64,000 nt of DNA from Paenibacillus sp. FSL R5-0912 (GTDB lineage Bacteria > Bacillota > Bacilli > Paenibacillales > Paenibacillaceae), in assembly GCF_000758605.1 (NCBI RefSeq), contig NZ_CP009282.1:5270001-5334000 (forward strand), given 5' to 3'. The stretch's first letter is position 1, and the number at the start of each line of letters is the position of its first letter. The notes beneath the pieces are model-generated. The model saw only the letters and a list, made by a program, of their open reading frames with translations, was not told the origin of the DNA and did not search any database. Made by a program: the position numbers and the translations under genes. Shown one piece after another: positions 48,862-57,549 of this stretch.

Positions 48862-50502
48862 TTATTTAATGCCCAGTTTATCCTTGTTGGCTTGCATCTT
48901 CCCGCTGCGGATCTCTACGATCTTATCCCAGCTGTTTTTGTCCAGGAAGGCTTTATAGTCAGCCAAGGTACTGTCAAAGGCTGCATCATCCTTGGCACGG
49001 ATCATGCTTACCATTGTTGTATTCCAGGTGGTGTTAATCGCCGTCAGACCGCGGGCTTCAGCCGTACCCTGATCCGGATTAATGTTCTCCAGAATGAAAT
49101 GCGGTTTCAGCTTGCCTTGGCCCCATTCCTGCATTTGCTTGATCGATTCAGGGAAGGCATCCTTGCTCAGCGCTTTGTGGCGGTCATGCCCGAAGAACAT
49201 GAATTCGCCCATCCGGTAATCCTTCTTGAACTTATCCGCATTATTCAGCTGCAGATCCTTCACTTCCGGCAGCAATTCAACCGTACCGTCGCTATTTGCC
49301 TTGTAGGTCTCGCCTTCAATACCATAGTTCATCAGCTTCTGGCCTTCTTCACTCAGCAGGTACGTGAAGATTTGAATCGCTTTAGCCGGGTCCTTGCAGT
49401 CTTTGGTGATGTAGCTGATCATCCAGCCGGTAATTCCGGACTGATTGAGTGTAGGCTGATGTCCAACCGTGCTCTGCGGGCCATCGATGGCAATGTACTC
49501 TTTTCCCGGATTAGCACTCATGAAGATCTGCAGATTACCGCCCTGCTGTGGAGTCCCGTCGAGCAGCATCGTGGCATATTTACCGGACTTCACTTTCTCC
49601 TCAAAGCCTGTACCGTCATCGGCGAAGCTGTCGTCACTGATCGCCCCGTCTCTATATACGGCATTCAGCGTCCGGAGCCAGGTCAGGTAATCCTCATCCA
49701 GATTGCGGTTGTAGAACTTGCCGTCTTCCGTTTCAAGCGGAACGCCGATGAAATCCTGCAGCACATCCCCGAGCGATCCGGTGCCTTCCCCAATGGAGTT
49801 GAAGCCGAAAGGAATCATGTCAGGGAACTGTGTTTTGATCTGGTTCAGGACACTCTTGAATTCTTCCGGGGTCCCGAAGGATGGGCTGCCCAGTGCTTCA
49901 TAGACATCCTTCCGGATGACAAAAGCGGTTTTGGCCGGAATGTTGCCGCTGTCGTAATCTGCCTGTGTATTGGAATAGTTAGGATAACCGTAGGTTTTGC
50001 CGTCTTTCAGTTGGAACCAGTTCAGTGTGTCGGCCGCAGCGACCTTGTTGAAGTACGGATCGTATTTCTCGGCCAGATCATTCAGCGGGAGCGCCCAGGT
50101 AGCGGCCTTTTGCACGACCGGGGAGTTCGAGTCGAAGATCGTCAGCAGATCCGGCATATCACCGCCCGCGAAGAACGTATTCAGCTTGGTGTCGTCCCCC
50201 GTAATGAACTTGATGTCAATGTTCAGATCCTCTTTGATCTTCTTGGTTACTACATCCTTGCCGAAATCGGTGTTCCACCAGTCCGCGTTGACATACCAGG
50301 TCAATTCCGTAGTCTCCGATTTCTTATCCAGCTGCCAGGCCGGGGTTTCCGGGTCCACCGTGTAGCGGTCTTCTATTGAGACATCGCTGCCCTTCTTCGA
50401 ACCGCCGTTTGAGCTGCAGCCTGCCACCACCAGCATTGCCGCCATCAGCAGCAGCGCAAGCTTAACACCCTTATTCCCCAGGACTTTATTCATCTTAATC
50501 AT
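48862..50502 (-). CDS. CUT1 solute-binding lipoprotein (LplA/YtcQ type)
   Basis: A 546-residue sugar-binding lipoprotein. Signal residues KLALLLMAAMLVVAGC give lipobox Cys29, followed by a Ser/Gly/Lys tether. The mature protein has the large family-1 fold, with ELTWYVNADWWNTDFGKDV near its start. GGAGG is 7 nt before the ATG. It lies 63 nt after the LplC-type permease, and the operon is controlled by the LacI regulator upstream. GH30 downstream indicates a beta-linked oligosaccharide as cargo. Confidence 0.95.
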   Translation of the reverse strand: MIKMNKVLGNKGVKLALLLMAAMLVVAGCSSNGGSKKGSDVSIEDRYTVDPETPAWQLDKKSETTELTWYVNADWWNTDFGKDVVTKKIKEDLNIDIKFITGDDTKLNTFFAGGDMPDLLTIFDSNSPVVQKAATWALPLNDLAEKYDPYFNKVAAADTLNWFQLKDGKTYGYPNYSNTQADYDSGNIPAKTAFVIRKDVYEALGSPSFGTPEEFKSVLNQIKTQFPDMIPFGFNSIGEGTGSLGDVLQDFIGVPLETEDGKFYNRNLDEDYLTWLRTLNAVYRDGAISDDSFADDGTGFEEKVKSGKYATMLLDGTPQQGGNLQIFMSANPGKEYIAIDGPQSTVGHQPTLNQSGITGWMISYITKDCKDPAKAIQIFTYLLSEEGQKLMNYGIEGETYKANSDGTVELLPEVKDLQLNNADKFKKDYRMGEFMFFGHDRHKALSKDAFPESIKQMQEWGQGKLKPHFILENINPDQGTAEARGLTAINTTWNTTMVSMIRAKDDAAFDSTLADYKAFLDKNSWDKIVEIRSGKMQANKDKLGIK

Positions 50503-50565
50503 TGATAAACCTCCTATAATATGATGTAGAAACCTTTTTTTAAAAAATACGCCCCCTCTTCTTCT

Positions 50566-51453
50566 CTACTCTTTGACCGCCCCCATCATCATGCCGGAGA
50601 TAAAGTACCTTTGAAGAACTGGATACATCGCAACAATCGGCAGGGTAGTAATGACAATTGTTGCTAGTTGAACCCCTTTGGTGGTGGTTTCAATCACGGC
50701 GGAGCCCCCGATGTTCTGCATCGACTGGGTCTGTGACTGCACGATAATCTCATACAGCTTCATCTGTAGCGGATAGAGGGCCTGATTGGTGATATATAGC
50801 TTCGTTGTCATGAAGTCGTTCCATTGCCCCACCCCGTTGAACAGAGCGATTGTCGCCATCGCAGGCATGGAGAGCGGAATGAAGATTTTGAGGAAAATAT
50901 GCCAGTCGCCTGCGCCGTCAATCTTGGCCGATTCTTCCAGCGAATCCGGGACATTCCGGAAAAAGTTCATCAGAATGACAACGTCGTAATAGCTGAATAA
51001 TGCGGGTATGATATACACCCAGAAGCTGTTCAGAAGTCCAAGCGATTTAATGAGCAGGTAGGTCGGAATCATCCCGCCTGAGAAAAACATCGTAATCACG
51101 CCCATCGCCACATACAGCTTGCGGCCGCGGATGTATCTTTTGCTGAGACCGTAGCCGATCATGGCGCAGAAGAACACATGGGTGAAAACCCCGACAAAGG
51201 TTTTGGAGATGGAGACCAGGAAGGACTGCCCAATGCTGCTGTCATTGAATACGGCGCGGTAATTCTCCAGGGAGAATTCCTTGGACCAGAAGATAAATCC
51301 GCCTTCGGCAAGCGCCTTGCCTGAGCTCAAGGATGAAATAATGACGTTCCATAAGGGAACGAGAATAATAACCATGAAGATTATCAGCAGAACCATATTG
51401 ACCGCGTCAAAGATCCGGCTGTCGATATCTTCTTTAACCACCTTTCGGTTCAC
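50566..51453 (-). CDS. CUT1 permease, LplC type
   Basis: A 295-residue membrane permease with about six spans, EAA loop DSLEESAKIDGAGDWHIFLK (about 180-199) and the family end GMMMGAVKE. It starts with GTG 51453, with AAGGGAGG 8 nt upstream. It begins 15 nt after the LplB-type gene stop and pairs with it. Confidence 0.95.
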   Translation of the reverse strand: MNRKVVKEDIDSRIFDAVNMVLLIIFMVIILVPLWNVIISSLSSGKALAEGGFIFWSKEFSLENYRAVFNDSSIGQSFLVSISKTFVGVFTHVFFCAMIGYGLSKRYIRGRKLYVAMGVITMFFSGGMIPTYLLIKSLGLLNSFWVYIIPALFSYYDVVILMNFFRNVPDSLEESAKIDGAGDWHIFLKIFIPLSMPAMATIALFNGVGQWNDFMTTKLYITNQALYPLQMKLYEIIVQSQTQSMQNIGGSAVIETTTKGVQLATIVITTLPIVAMYPVLQRYFISGMMMGAVKE

Positions 51454-51468
51454 AGCACATGCCTCCCT

Positions 51469-52449
51469 TTATAACACGGATTGATTATCATTCAATTTAC
51501 TGGTGATTTTGTTCGCCGTAACCAGCAGGATCACCGATACGATGGAGACGCCTAAACCAACGGCGGTCGCATACGAGAAATCACCTTGCGTCATCCCCAT
51601 ACGGTATACATAAGAGTTGATAACTTCGGCTCTCGCCCGGTTCTGGGAGTTCATGAGGACCAGCGTCTGGTCCAGATTGGAGCCGAGTAAACCGCTTACA
51701 GTCAGAATCAGATTCAGGCTGATAATTGACTTCATGTTCGGAAGAGTGATATTCCAGATTTGCCGGAGCCGGCTGGCTCCATCTATTTTGGCCGCCTCGT
51801 AGTAGGTCGGATCGATTTTTGACATAATGGCCAGATACAGAATTGTGCCCCACCCGGCTTCTTTCCAGATATCGGACAACGTGGCAATCCACCAGTACTT
51901 TCCGGAATCCAGTAGAATGTTGGACGGCTTCGAGATCAGTCCCAGATTCAGCAGCAGCTCATTGAACAAGCCGGAAGTAGAGAACCAGGTGATCAGCATC
52001 CCGCCGAGTACGATCCATGACAGGAAATGCGGCAGGTAGGAGATGGTCTGGACGAATTTTTTGAAGCGCCCCATGTTCAGCTCGTAAATCATGATGGCGA
52101 GAATAATCGGAATGACGAACCCGATCCCAAGCTTCAGGAAGCTGATGCCCAGCGTGTTCACGACCGCATCCCAGAAGTATTCGTCAGACAGAATAATCTT
52201 GAAGTTATCCAGTCCCACCCAGGGTGCAGTAGACAGTGTGTCTATGACCGTGTAGTTCTTGAAGGCAATTGTCAGACCGTAAATCGGTATGTAGCAAAAA
52301 ATAATCATAAAAATAATGCCCGGCAGAATCATGGATTGAATCTCCCACTGCCTTTTGTAATCGATTACAAATTCTTTGATCCGCTGCCCCATAGGCTTCT
52401 TGGCGTTCGGCGGCATTGAAGTTGCCGGTACTACAGCTGTTTTATTCAC
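51469..52449 (-). CDS. CUT1 permease, LplB type
   Basis: A 326-residue membrane permease with about six spans, EAA loop TYYEAAKIDGASRLRQIWNITLP (about 215-237) and an N-terminal basic region before YKRQWEIQSMILPGI. Start codon GTG 52449 follows GGAGGGGAG. It is the first gene of the operon LplB - LplC - binding protein - GH30. A LacI operator lies 41 bp upstream. Confidence 0.95.
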   Translation of the reverse strand: MNKTAVVPATSMPPNAKKPMGQRIKEFVIDYKRQWEIQSMILPGIIFMIIFCYIPIYGLTIAFKNYTVIDTLSTAPWVGLDNFKIILSDEYFWDAVVNTLGISFLKLGIGFVIPIILAIMIYELNMGRFKKFVQTISYLPHFLSWIVLGGMLITWFSTSGLFNELLLNLGLISKPSNILLDSGKYWWIATLSDIWKEAGWGTILYLAIMSKIDPTYYEAAKIDGASRLRQIWNITLPNMKSIISLNLILTVSGLLGSNLDQTLVLMNSQNRARAEVINSYVYRMGMTQGDFSYATAVGLGVSIVSVILLVTANKITSKLNDNQSVL

Positions 52450-52490
52450 GTTCTTCTCCCCTCCAAATCAAGAAATCAGATATTCAAATC

Positions 52491-52508
52491 AATAAAAACG
52501 TTTTTATT
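52491..52508. promoter_or_regulatory. LacI-type operator of the LplB-LplC operon
   Basis: AATAAAAACGTTTTTATT, a perfect 18-bp palindrome with a central CG. The same sequence apart from the last base precedes the LacI gene at 53669-53686. Confidence 0.85.
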
Positions 52509-52632
52509 TCTGCGCAAAAAAAAGCCCCCCTGCTGTGCATATTTTTATATAACAATGAAGTAGAAACAGAAGGAAACCTAATCGTGTGAAAACATATGGA
52601 TGCTTATATCTGGAAACGACCACTTCTACTCT

Positions 52633-53652
52633 CTAAGGGCGGTCATTCCGGTCCATCTTTACATGGCTTGAGCCTCTTACAACAAGTTCACCCTGCAATT
52701 TCTGTACGGCGCCTTGCTCCTTCTCTTGAATCATGCGCACCAGATGGTCAATTGCCAGCATGCCCTGCCTTGCGATCTGATTCCGCACTGTCGTGAGCGG
52801 CGGCGAGTAGTATGGAGCGATATCAATATCATCGAAGCCCATTACGCTGACATCCTCCGGCACCTCATACCCGTAGCTCTTAAGCGCCTGGATACAGCCG
52901 ATCGCACTGATATCATTACCGGCCAGGAAGGCATCAGGTAATTTCTCGGGATGCACGCGGATAAAGGACTTCACGGCATTATAGGTGCTGTCTTCCTCAA
53001 AATAACCCTGAAGAATATAATCCTCATCTTCCGGAAGCTGATATTGGCGGATCGCTGCCAGATAACCTTCCCGCCGCTGTACGCTGTCGAACATCGTATC
53101 TACGCCGGAGATATAGGCAATTTTCTTATGCCCCAGGCCGATTAAATACTTGGTAGCCTCATAGCCTGATTCAAAAGAATCAAAAATGATGCTCCCCATC
53201 CCTTCGTCCTCCAGCACCCGGTCCAGAAACACTGCCTTAATCTTGTCTTTCTTCATCGCGGCAATGTCCTTCTCATCGATGCCCAGCTCTTCATAGATAA
53301 TGACACCGTCCACGCGCCGCCCGAGAATATTGCTCATGACCACTTGTTTGTCCTTGGTGACAAATACATTCAGCCCGTAGCCTAGGCGGTCGCACTGACG
53401 GGCCATGGATTCTACCAGCTTGTAGAAGTATGGACCTGACACACTTGTGGTGAAAAACCCCAGCATCTTGGTCGTACCGGACTTCAGCAGCTTACCGTTC
53501 AGGTTCGGAACATAATTCAGGCGCTGCGCTACCTTCAGCACATGGGATTTGGTCTCCGGGTTGAGTACATCCACGTCATTCAAGGCGTTGGAGACCGTGG
53601 AGATGGAGACGCCCGCTTCTCTGGCCACGTCTTTGATTGTTATCTTTCCCAT
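52633..53652 (-). CDS. LacI-family repressor of the LplB-LplC-GH30 operon
   Basis: A 339-residue LacI/CcpA-like regulator with HTH and hinge (1-60; ITIKDVAREAGVSISTVSNALND, NYVPNLNGKLLKSG) and a complete sensor domain with the DVSVMGFDDIDIAPYYSPPLTTV signature. ATG 53652 has AGAGGA 9 nt upstream and is preferred over the TTG at 53670. Matching operators precede this gene and the permease operon 180 bp downstream, so it should repress both until a sugar, perhaps a beta-glucoside or beta-xyloside, is present. Ligand inferred from GH30. Confidence 0.94.
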   Translation of the reverse strand: MGKITIKDVAREAGVSISTVSNALNDVDVLNPETKSHVLKVAQRLNYVPNLNGKLLKSGTTKMLGFFTTSVSGPYFYKLVESMARQCDRLGYGLNVFVTKDKQVVMSNILGRRVDGVIIYEELGIDEKDIAAMKKDKIKAVFLDRVLEDEGMGSIIFDSFESGYEATKYLIGLGHKKIAYISGVDTMFDSVQRREGYLAAIRQYQLPEDEDYILQGYFEEDSTYNAVKSFIRVHPEKLPDAFLAGNDISAIGCIQALKSYGYEVPEDVSVMGFDDIDIAPYYSPPLTTVRNQIARQGMLAIDHLVRMIQEKEQGAVQKLQGELVVRGSSHVKMDRNDRP

Positions 53653-53668
53653 ATCATTGTTCCTCTGC

Positions 53669-53686
53669 AATAAAAACGTTTTTATA
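53669..53686. promoter_or_regulatory. LacI-type autoregulatory operator
   Basis: AATAAAAACGTTTTTATA differs from 52491-52508 only in its last base. It ends 16 bp upstream of the LacI start codon. Confidence 0.82.
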
Positions 53687-53763
53687 GTTTATAAAATAGC
53701 ATGAAACCGTTTTAAATACAACACTTTTTCTCATGATCTTTCTCCAGCCACCTTTTCCGCTAG

Positions 53764-54192
53764 TTATTGCCCGCTGAACGCAAACATAATCTCTGCCTCG
53801 CACACCCGCTCACCCTCTACAGTGGCGGTCCCGGTTCCTTTTACAATCATCCCTTTGACGCGGGTGACCTCAAATTCAAGGCGCAGCTGATCTCCCGGCT
53901 TCACTTGACGTTTAAACCGGCAGTTGTCTATTCCCGTGAGCAGTCCGAGGGTGCTTCTGCTCTCTTCCTGCTTGGACATGGCTATACCGCCTACCTGAGC
54001 CAGCGCCTCTACAATCAATACACCCGGCATCACCGGGTATCCGGGGAAATGCCCCTGGAAGATCGGTTCGTTTATACTCACATTCTTAATTCCTACCGCC
54101 CGCTTGCCTTCTTCAAGCTCGGTGATCCGGTCTACCAGCAGAAACGGATAACGGTGGGGAACCCGCGCCTGAATTTCATTAACGTCCAGCAT
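53764..54192 (-). CDS. fabZ: (3R)-hydroxyacyl-ACP dehydratase
   Basis: A 142-residue hot-dog-fold enzyme that dehydrates beta-hydroxyacyl-ACP in each round of fatty-acid elongation, in the cytosol. The catalytic His48 is in FQGHFPG and Glu62 in VEALAQ, the FabZ rather than FabA arrangement; the length is normal. AGAGGAG precedes the ATG by 7 nt. It is alone here; the other fatty-acid genes are not in the window. On its upstream side is a long non-coding repeat field. Confidence 0.96.
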   Translation of the reverse strand: MLDVNEIQARVPHRYPFLLVDRITELEEGKRAVGIKNVSINEPIFQGHFPGYPVMPGVLIVEALAQVGGIAMSKQEESRSTLGLLTGIDNCRFKRQVKPGDQLRLEFEVTRVKGMIVKGTGTATVEGERVCEAEIMFAFSGQ

Positions 54193-54350
54193 ACAGTAAC
54201 TCCTCTGTGATTAAATTTATCTCATTTTACTATAAAGCAGCGGGCTTTAGCTATGCAGGAGTTGGAGTGGCTGCGGCGGATGGGGCGGTGAGTGCGGGAG
54301 GGCGCGGCGGCGTGCAGCGCGGGGGCGAGGGAAGCGGTAAGTGCATAGGG

Positions 54351-54510
54351 CGGTATGTACAGCGGACGGTATGTGCGGCGGGCGGTATGTACAGCGGGCG
54401 GTATGTGCGGCGGGCGGTATGTACAGCGGGCGGTATGTACAGCGGGCGGTATGTACAGCGGGCGGTATGTACAGCGGGCGGTATGTTCGGCGGGCGGTAT
54501 GTGCGGGAGG
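54351..54510. repeat. Ten tandem 16-bp units
   Basis: Unit CGGTATGTACAGCGGG with a GCGGCGGG variant; copies start at 54351 and every 16 bp to 54495. As 16 is not a multiple of 3, translation cycles through three frames and gives a false 16-residue repeat in several frames. No ribosome site or conserved protein supports coding. Confidence 0.9.
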
Positions 54511-54599
54511 GCAGTGAAGGCGGATGGCATGTACTACTTATAGGTACAGGCGATGATGGGGCGAATTGAGGGACGCTGCACAACCCTTCGTTCCACTCA

Positions 54600-55180
54600 C
54601 GAGCCCACTGCCAGCAGAATCAAAGGGATTTATCCCTCTAATATCCCTCGTCCCGCCTACTCTTGGCGTGTTTAATGGAATTTATCCCTCTATTCCCCTC
54701 ATTCTGCCTACTTTCGGCGTAATTAGTAGGATTTATCCCTATATTTTTTCATCTGCGCCCTACTTCCACCACCTTAATCAGGGGCACTTTTGCCCCTCAT
54801 TTCCCTCTACAACCTACTTCCACCGGAATCAGGGGCACTTTTGCCCCTCATTTACCTCTACAGGCCCACCTGCACCGGAACCAGGGGCACTTTTGCCCCT
54901 CATTTACCTCTCCACGCCCGCTTCCACCGGAACCAGGGGCACTTTTGCCCCTCATTTCCCACTTCACGCCCGCTTCCACCGGAACCAGGGGCACTTTTGC
55001 CCCTCATTTCCCACTTCAGGCCCACTTCCACCGGAACCAGGGGCACTTTTGCCCCTCATTTCCCTCTTCAGCCCCACTTCTACCGGAATCAGGGGCACTT
55101 TTACCCCTCATTTTCTCTCACAGCCGACTTCCACCGGAATCACTCTTACCCCTCATTCCCTCTCATTGCCTACTCTCGGG
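54600..55180. repeat. Tandem field of about 52-bp hairpin-containing units
   Basis: AGGGGCA-CTTT-TGCCCCT hairpins occur at 54780, 54831, 54883, 54935, 54987, 55039 and 55091 (last two-thirds altered), giving spacings of 51-52 bp; between them run CATTTCCCTCT, CACTTCCACCGGAA and similar words. Before 54780 two or three older units of the TTTATCCCT type appear, and after 55140 it ends in a run of G. No gene is supportable. Confidence 0.85.
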
Positions 55181-55381
55181 GGGGGGGGCCGATGGATTCA
55201 TCGTATAATTTCCTAAACGACCAAAAAACCTTGTATATAGTTTAACTTAAGAATGTTGATCAGCCGATGGACGCCCCTCCTGCAGAGCAAGGGTTCGTCC
55301 ATGCAGCAATTCAGATTCAAGGTTTTTAAAGAAATCTAAGTAATTCACTTAGGACTTCAGGGCTTCAAGCTTCAGGCGGCG
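55181..55381. other. Spacer after the repeat field
   Basis: A possible hairpin ATGGACG..CGTCCAT (about 55267-55310) may end the MATE transcript, but it has no clear U tract. Nothing else is seen. Confidence 0.3.
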
Positions 55382-56770
55382 TCACACCGACAACGCCGGA
55401 GCAGCAGCCTCCAGATCATCTACACTAGCCATGTTTCTCAGCTTCCGCTTGAAGCCGATGAACAGGATCGCGCCCAGAAGGCTTGTCGTCACCTCGGTAA
55501 CGGTCATGGACCAGATCACGCCATGCAGTCCGAAGAAATAATGCAGCACGATAATCACCGGGATATAGAGCACTCCTTGCGTAACAGCCATAATCCCCGC
55601 CTGGGCGGCTTGGCCCGTGGCCTGGAAGATGCTCATGAACAGACCGGTAAAACCATTGAACAGCGCGGAGATGAGCATGGCTGCCAGGATATAAATCCCC
55701 ATGCTGATCACTGAGTTATCGCTGGAGAATAAATGCAGGATAGGTCCCCGGAACACATAGACCAGACTGACAAATACCACCGCAATGCTGGCGATATAGC
55801 CAAAAGCATACTTTATGCTGGAGGTAAGTCTCGCTCTGTTCCTGCTGGCATAGTTAAAGGCGAAGAGCGGAATCAGGCCCAGGAACAGTCCCATCGACAG
55901 GAACTCGGGAATCTGCACAATTCTCAGGGCCACCCCAAACCCGGCTACGACATTATCACCATACTGGATGGAATAGTTATTAAGCAGTAGTGTGGTCACA
56001 ATCAGAAAAGCGCATTGCAGCAGCTCAGTGATGCCGACTTTATAGATCTCCAGCTTATCCTGTAGGGATATTCTGAAATGCTTCAGGAACCCCCTGAGAT
56101 TCTGACTCCGTTTCTCCAGATAATAGAGATAATAGAGTGCCGAACCAAGGTTAGCGAGACACATGGCCAGCGCCGCTCCGGCTACATGCCAGCCCAGAAT
56201 CAGGATAAACAGCGGGTCAAAGATCAGGCTGAGCGCCGTGCTGATGAAAATGCCGTACATCGACTCCTTCGAGGCCCCCTCCGCGCGGACCAGCTGTTCA
56301 AGCGCAAAGTTAAGCACAATCGCGAAGCCGCCGGCGAACATCGTCAGGGCATAGGTCTTCGTGTAATCGAAGGTTGCCGCATCCGCACCGAGCAGGCGGG
56401 TGAGCGGATTAATCGCCAGCAGCGCCAGCAGGGCGATAACGATTCCGGCGATGATGCTTGCATAGAAGGTATATCCGGCGATCCGCTTACCCTTCTCCGT
56501 ATTCTTCTCTCCGGCCAGCCGGGTGACGAAGGTTCCGCCGCCTACTCCAAACACATTGCCGAAGGCCATCAGGACGGTAAAAATCGGCAAGCCCAGCGTA
56601 ATCGCCGTCAGCATCCCCGTATTATGCAGCAGGCCGATGAAATACGCGTTGATCACATTGTAGACCGTTCCGACCGACATGCCGATCATCATGGGAACTG
56701 ACAAATGGAATATCGCCTTTTTCATTGGAGCGGATTCCAGGTAATATTGGTTGGATACTTCCTTGTTCAT
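55382..56770 (-). CDS. MATE-family efflux transporter
   Basis: A 462-residue membrane protein with about twelve spans in two six-span halves; PMMIGMSVGTVYNVINAYFIG and FGNVFGVGGGTFVTRLAGE are typical of MATE (NorM/MepA-like) proteins that export cationic drugs by Na+ or H+ antiport. ATG 56770 has GGAGG 7 nt upstream, whereas 56776 is only one base from it. It lies 44 nt after the MarR gene on the same strand, so a MarR-controlled efflux operon is likely, as in mepRA. Confidence 0.94.
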   Translation of the reverse strand: MNKEVSNQYYLESAPMKKAIFHLSVPMMIGMSVGTVYNVINAYFIGLLHNTGMLTAITLGLPIFTVLMAFGNVFGVGGGTFVTRLAGEKNTEKGKRIAGYTFYASIIAGIVIALLALLAINPLTRLLGADAATFDYTKTYALTMFAGGFAIVLNFALEQLVRAEGASKESMYGIFISTALSLIFDPLFILILGWHVAGAALAMCLANLGSALYYLYYLEKRSQNLRGFLKHFRISLQDKLEIYKVGITELLQCAFLIVTTLLLNNYSIQYGDNVVAGFGVALRIVQIPEFLSMGLFLGLIPLFAFNYASRNRARLTSSIKYAFGYIASIAVVFVSLVYVFRGPILHLFSSDNSVISMGIYILAAMLISALFNGFTGLFMSIFQATGQAAQAGIMAVTQGVLYIPVIIVLHYFFGLHGVIWSMTVTEVTTSLLGAILFIGFKRKLRNMASVDDLEAAAPALSV

Positions 56771-56814
56771 ATTCATTCCTCCGAACGTGTATCTTCATAA
56801 TCAAATTCATTCCA

Positions 56815-57246
56815 TTACAAGCTTTGATTAACTTTGGACAGCAGCGACAATAGGGTTGCTGCCTCCTCCTTGCTGAGCTGCCGGGTAATACCGGCTTCGA
56901 CATCCGAGAACATCAGGTTGAACTCCTCGACCAGGATGACTCCCTTCTCCAATACGGTCAGCTTCTTCTGACGCTCATCCTTCTCATGGGTGACGCGTGC
57001 GATGTAGCCTTTTTTCTCCAGGCCCTGGAGCATGCTGGTGATGCTGGCCCCTCGCCGCTTGAACTGCTCCGCCAGATCCTTCTGGATCACACCTTTGTCC
57101 TGATTCTCATAGATATATCCGATCATCCGGCCTTGTGCGGAGTTCAGTCCCAGCTCGTTCAGCCGGGCATCGGCAGAGCTCTTAAGCTTGAGTCCAATCT
57201 CACGGATCAAATCTGAATACGGTGTATGCAAAATGGGTTCGGCCAT
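56815..57246 (-). CDS. MarR-family repressor of the MATE operon
   Basis: A 143-residue winged-HTH dimer of the MarR family: GLNSAQGRMIGYIYENQDKGVIQKDLAEQF, then the recognition helix and wing RGASITSMLQGLEKKGYIARVTHEKDERQK. ATG 57246 gives a normal distance from AAGGGGA. Two direct copies of a palindrome-bearing 16-mer stand 21-69 bp upstream, as expected for autoregulation. MepR, the closest functional analogue, is released by cationic drugs; the ligand here is not known. Confidence 0.93.
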   Translation of the reverse strand: MAEPILHTPYSDLIREIGLKLKSSADARLNELGLNSAQGRMIGYIYENQDKGVIQKDLAEQFKRRGASITSMLQGLEKKGYIARVTHEKDERQKKLTVLEKGVILVEEFNLMFSDVEAGITRQLSKEEAATLLSLLSKVNQSL

Positions 57247-57266
57247 CTTCATTTCCCCTTGTCATT

Positions 57267-57315
57267 TTAGATAGAATTCTAAGTAATACAGTAAGCATAT
57301 TAGATAGAATTCTAA
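57267..57315. promoter_or_regulatory. Two MarR operators
   Basis: TTAGATAGAATTCTAA occurs exactly at 57267-57282 and 57300-57315, 33 bp apart (about three helical turns). Each contains the 10-bp palindrome TAGAATTCTA. Confidence 0.85.
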
Positions 57316-57513
57316 CTGTCAAGGTTCTAATTAACTGGATATCGAAGCAGCCCGGGCCTCTCCTCCTCTCGGCATAGCCATGATCCGCTGCAGACCTAAT
57401 GTACTTAGGGAATGTAAACTGAGTTTAAACAGCGTCAATGACGAATCGGCCAAGCCGTCTGGTTGACTCCTGCTAGCTAAGCGTAAGCCTATATAAATAA
57501 TTATTACAAAAGA

Positions 57514-57538
57514 AAGGCCTCGCACGCTGGCAGGCCTT
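57514..57538 (-). terminator. Terminator of the YheC/YheD-like gene
   Basis: AAGGCCT (57514-57520) and AGGCCTT (57532-57538), 7-bp stem, followed on the minus strand by TCTTTTG. It lies 12 nt after the stop codon. Confidence 0.6.
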
Positions 57539-57549
57539 CTTCGTATGCT

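Noticed and set aside
54207..54569. 120-codon ORF rich in RYVQRAVCTAGGMYSG
   Set aside because: Product of the 16-bp tandem repeat read through three frames; several other frames on both strands are open for the same reason.
54781..55143. CRISPR-like array
   Set aside because: The units repeat without variable spacers of constant length, the variation is scattered substitutions, and no cas genes are near.
54566..55245. Proline-rich ORFs of the 52-bp field
   Set aside because: Open frames arise from the repeat itself; they run in several frames with no ribosome site or domain.
57331..57525. 64-codon minus-strand ORF after the MarR promoter
   Set aside because: It overlaps the terminator of the YheC/YheD-like gene, has no ribosome site, and shows no domain.
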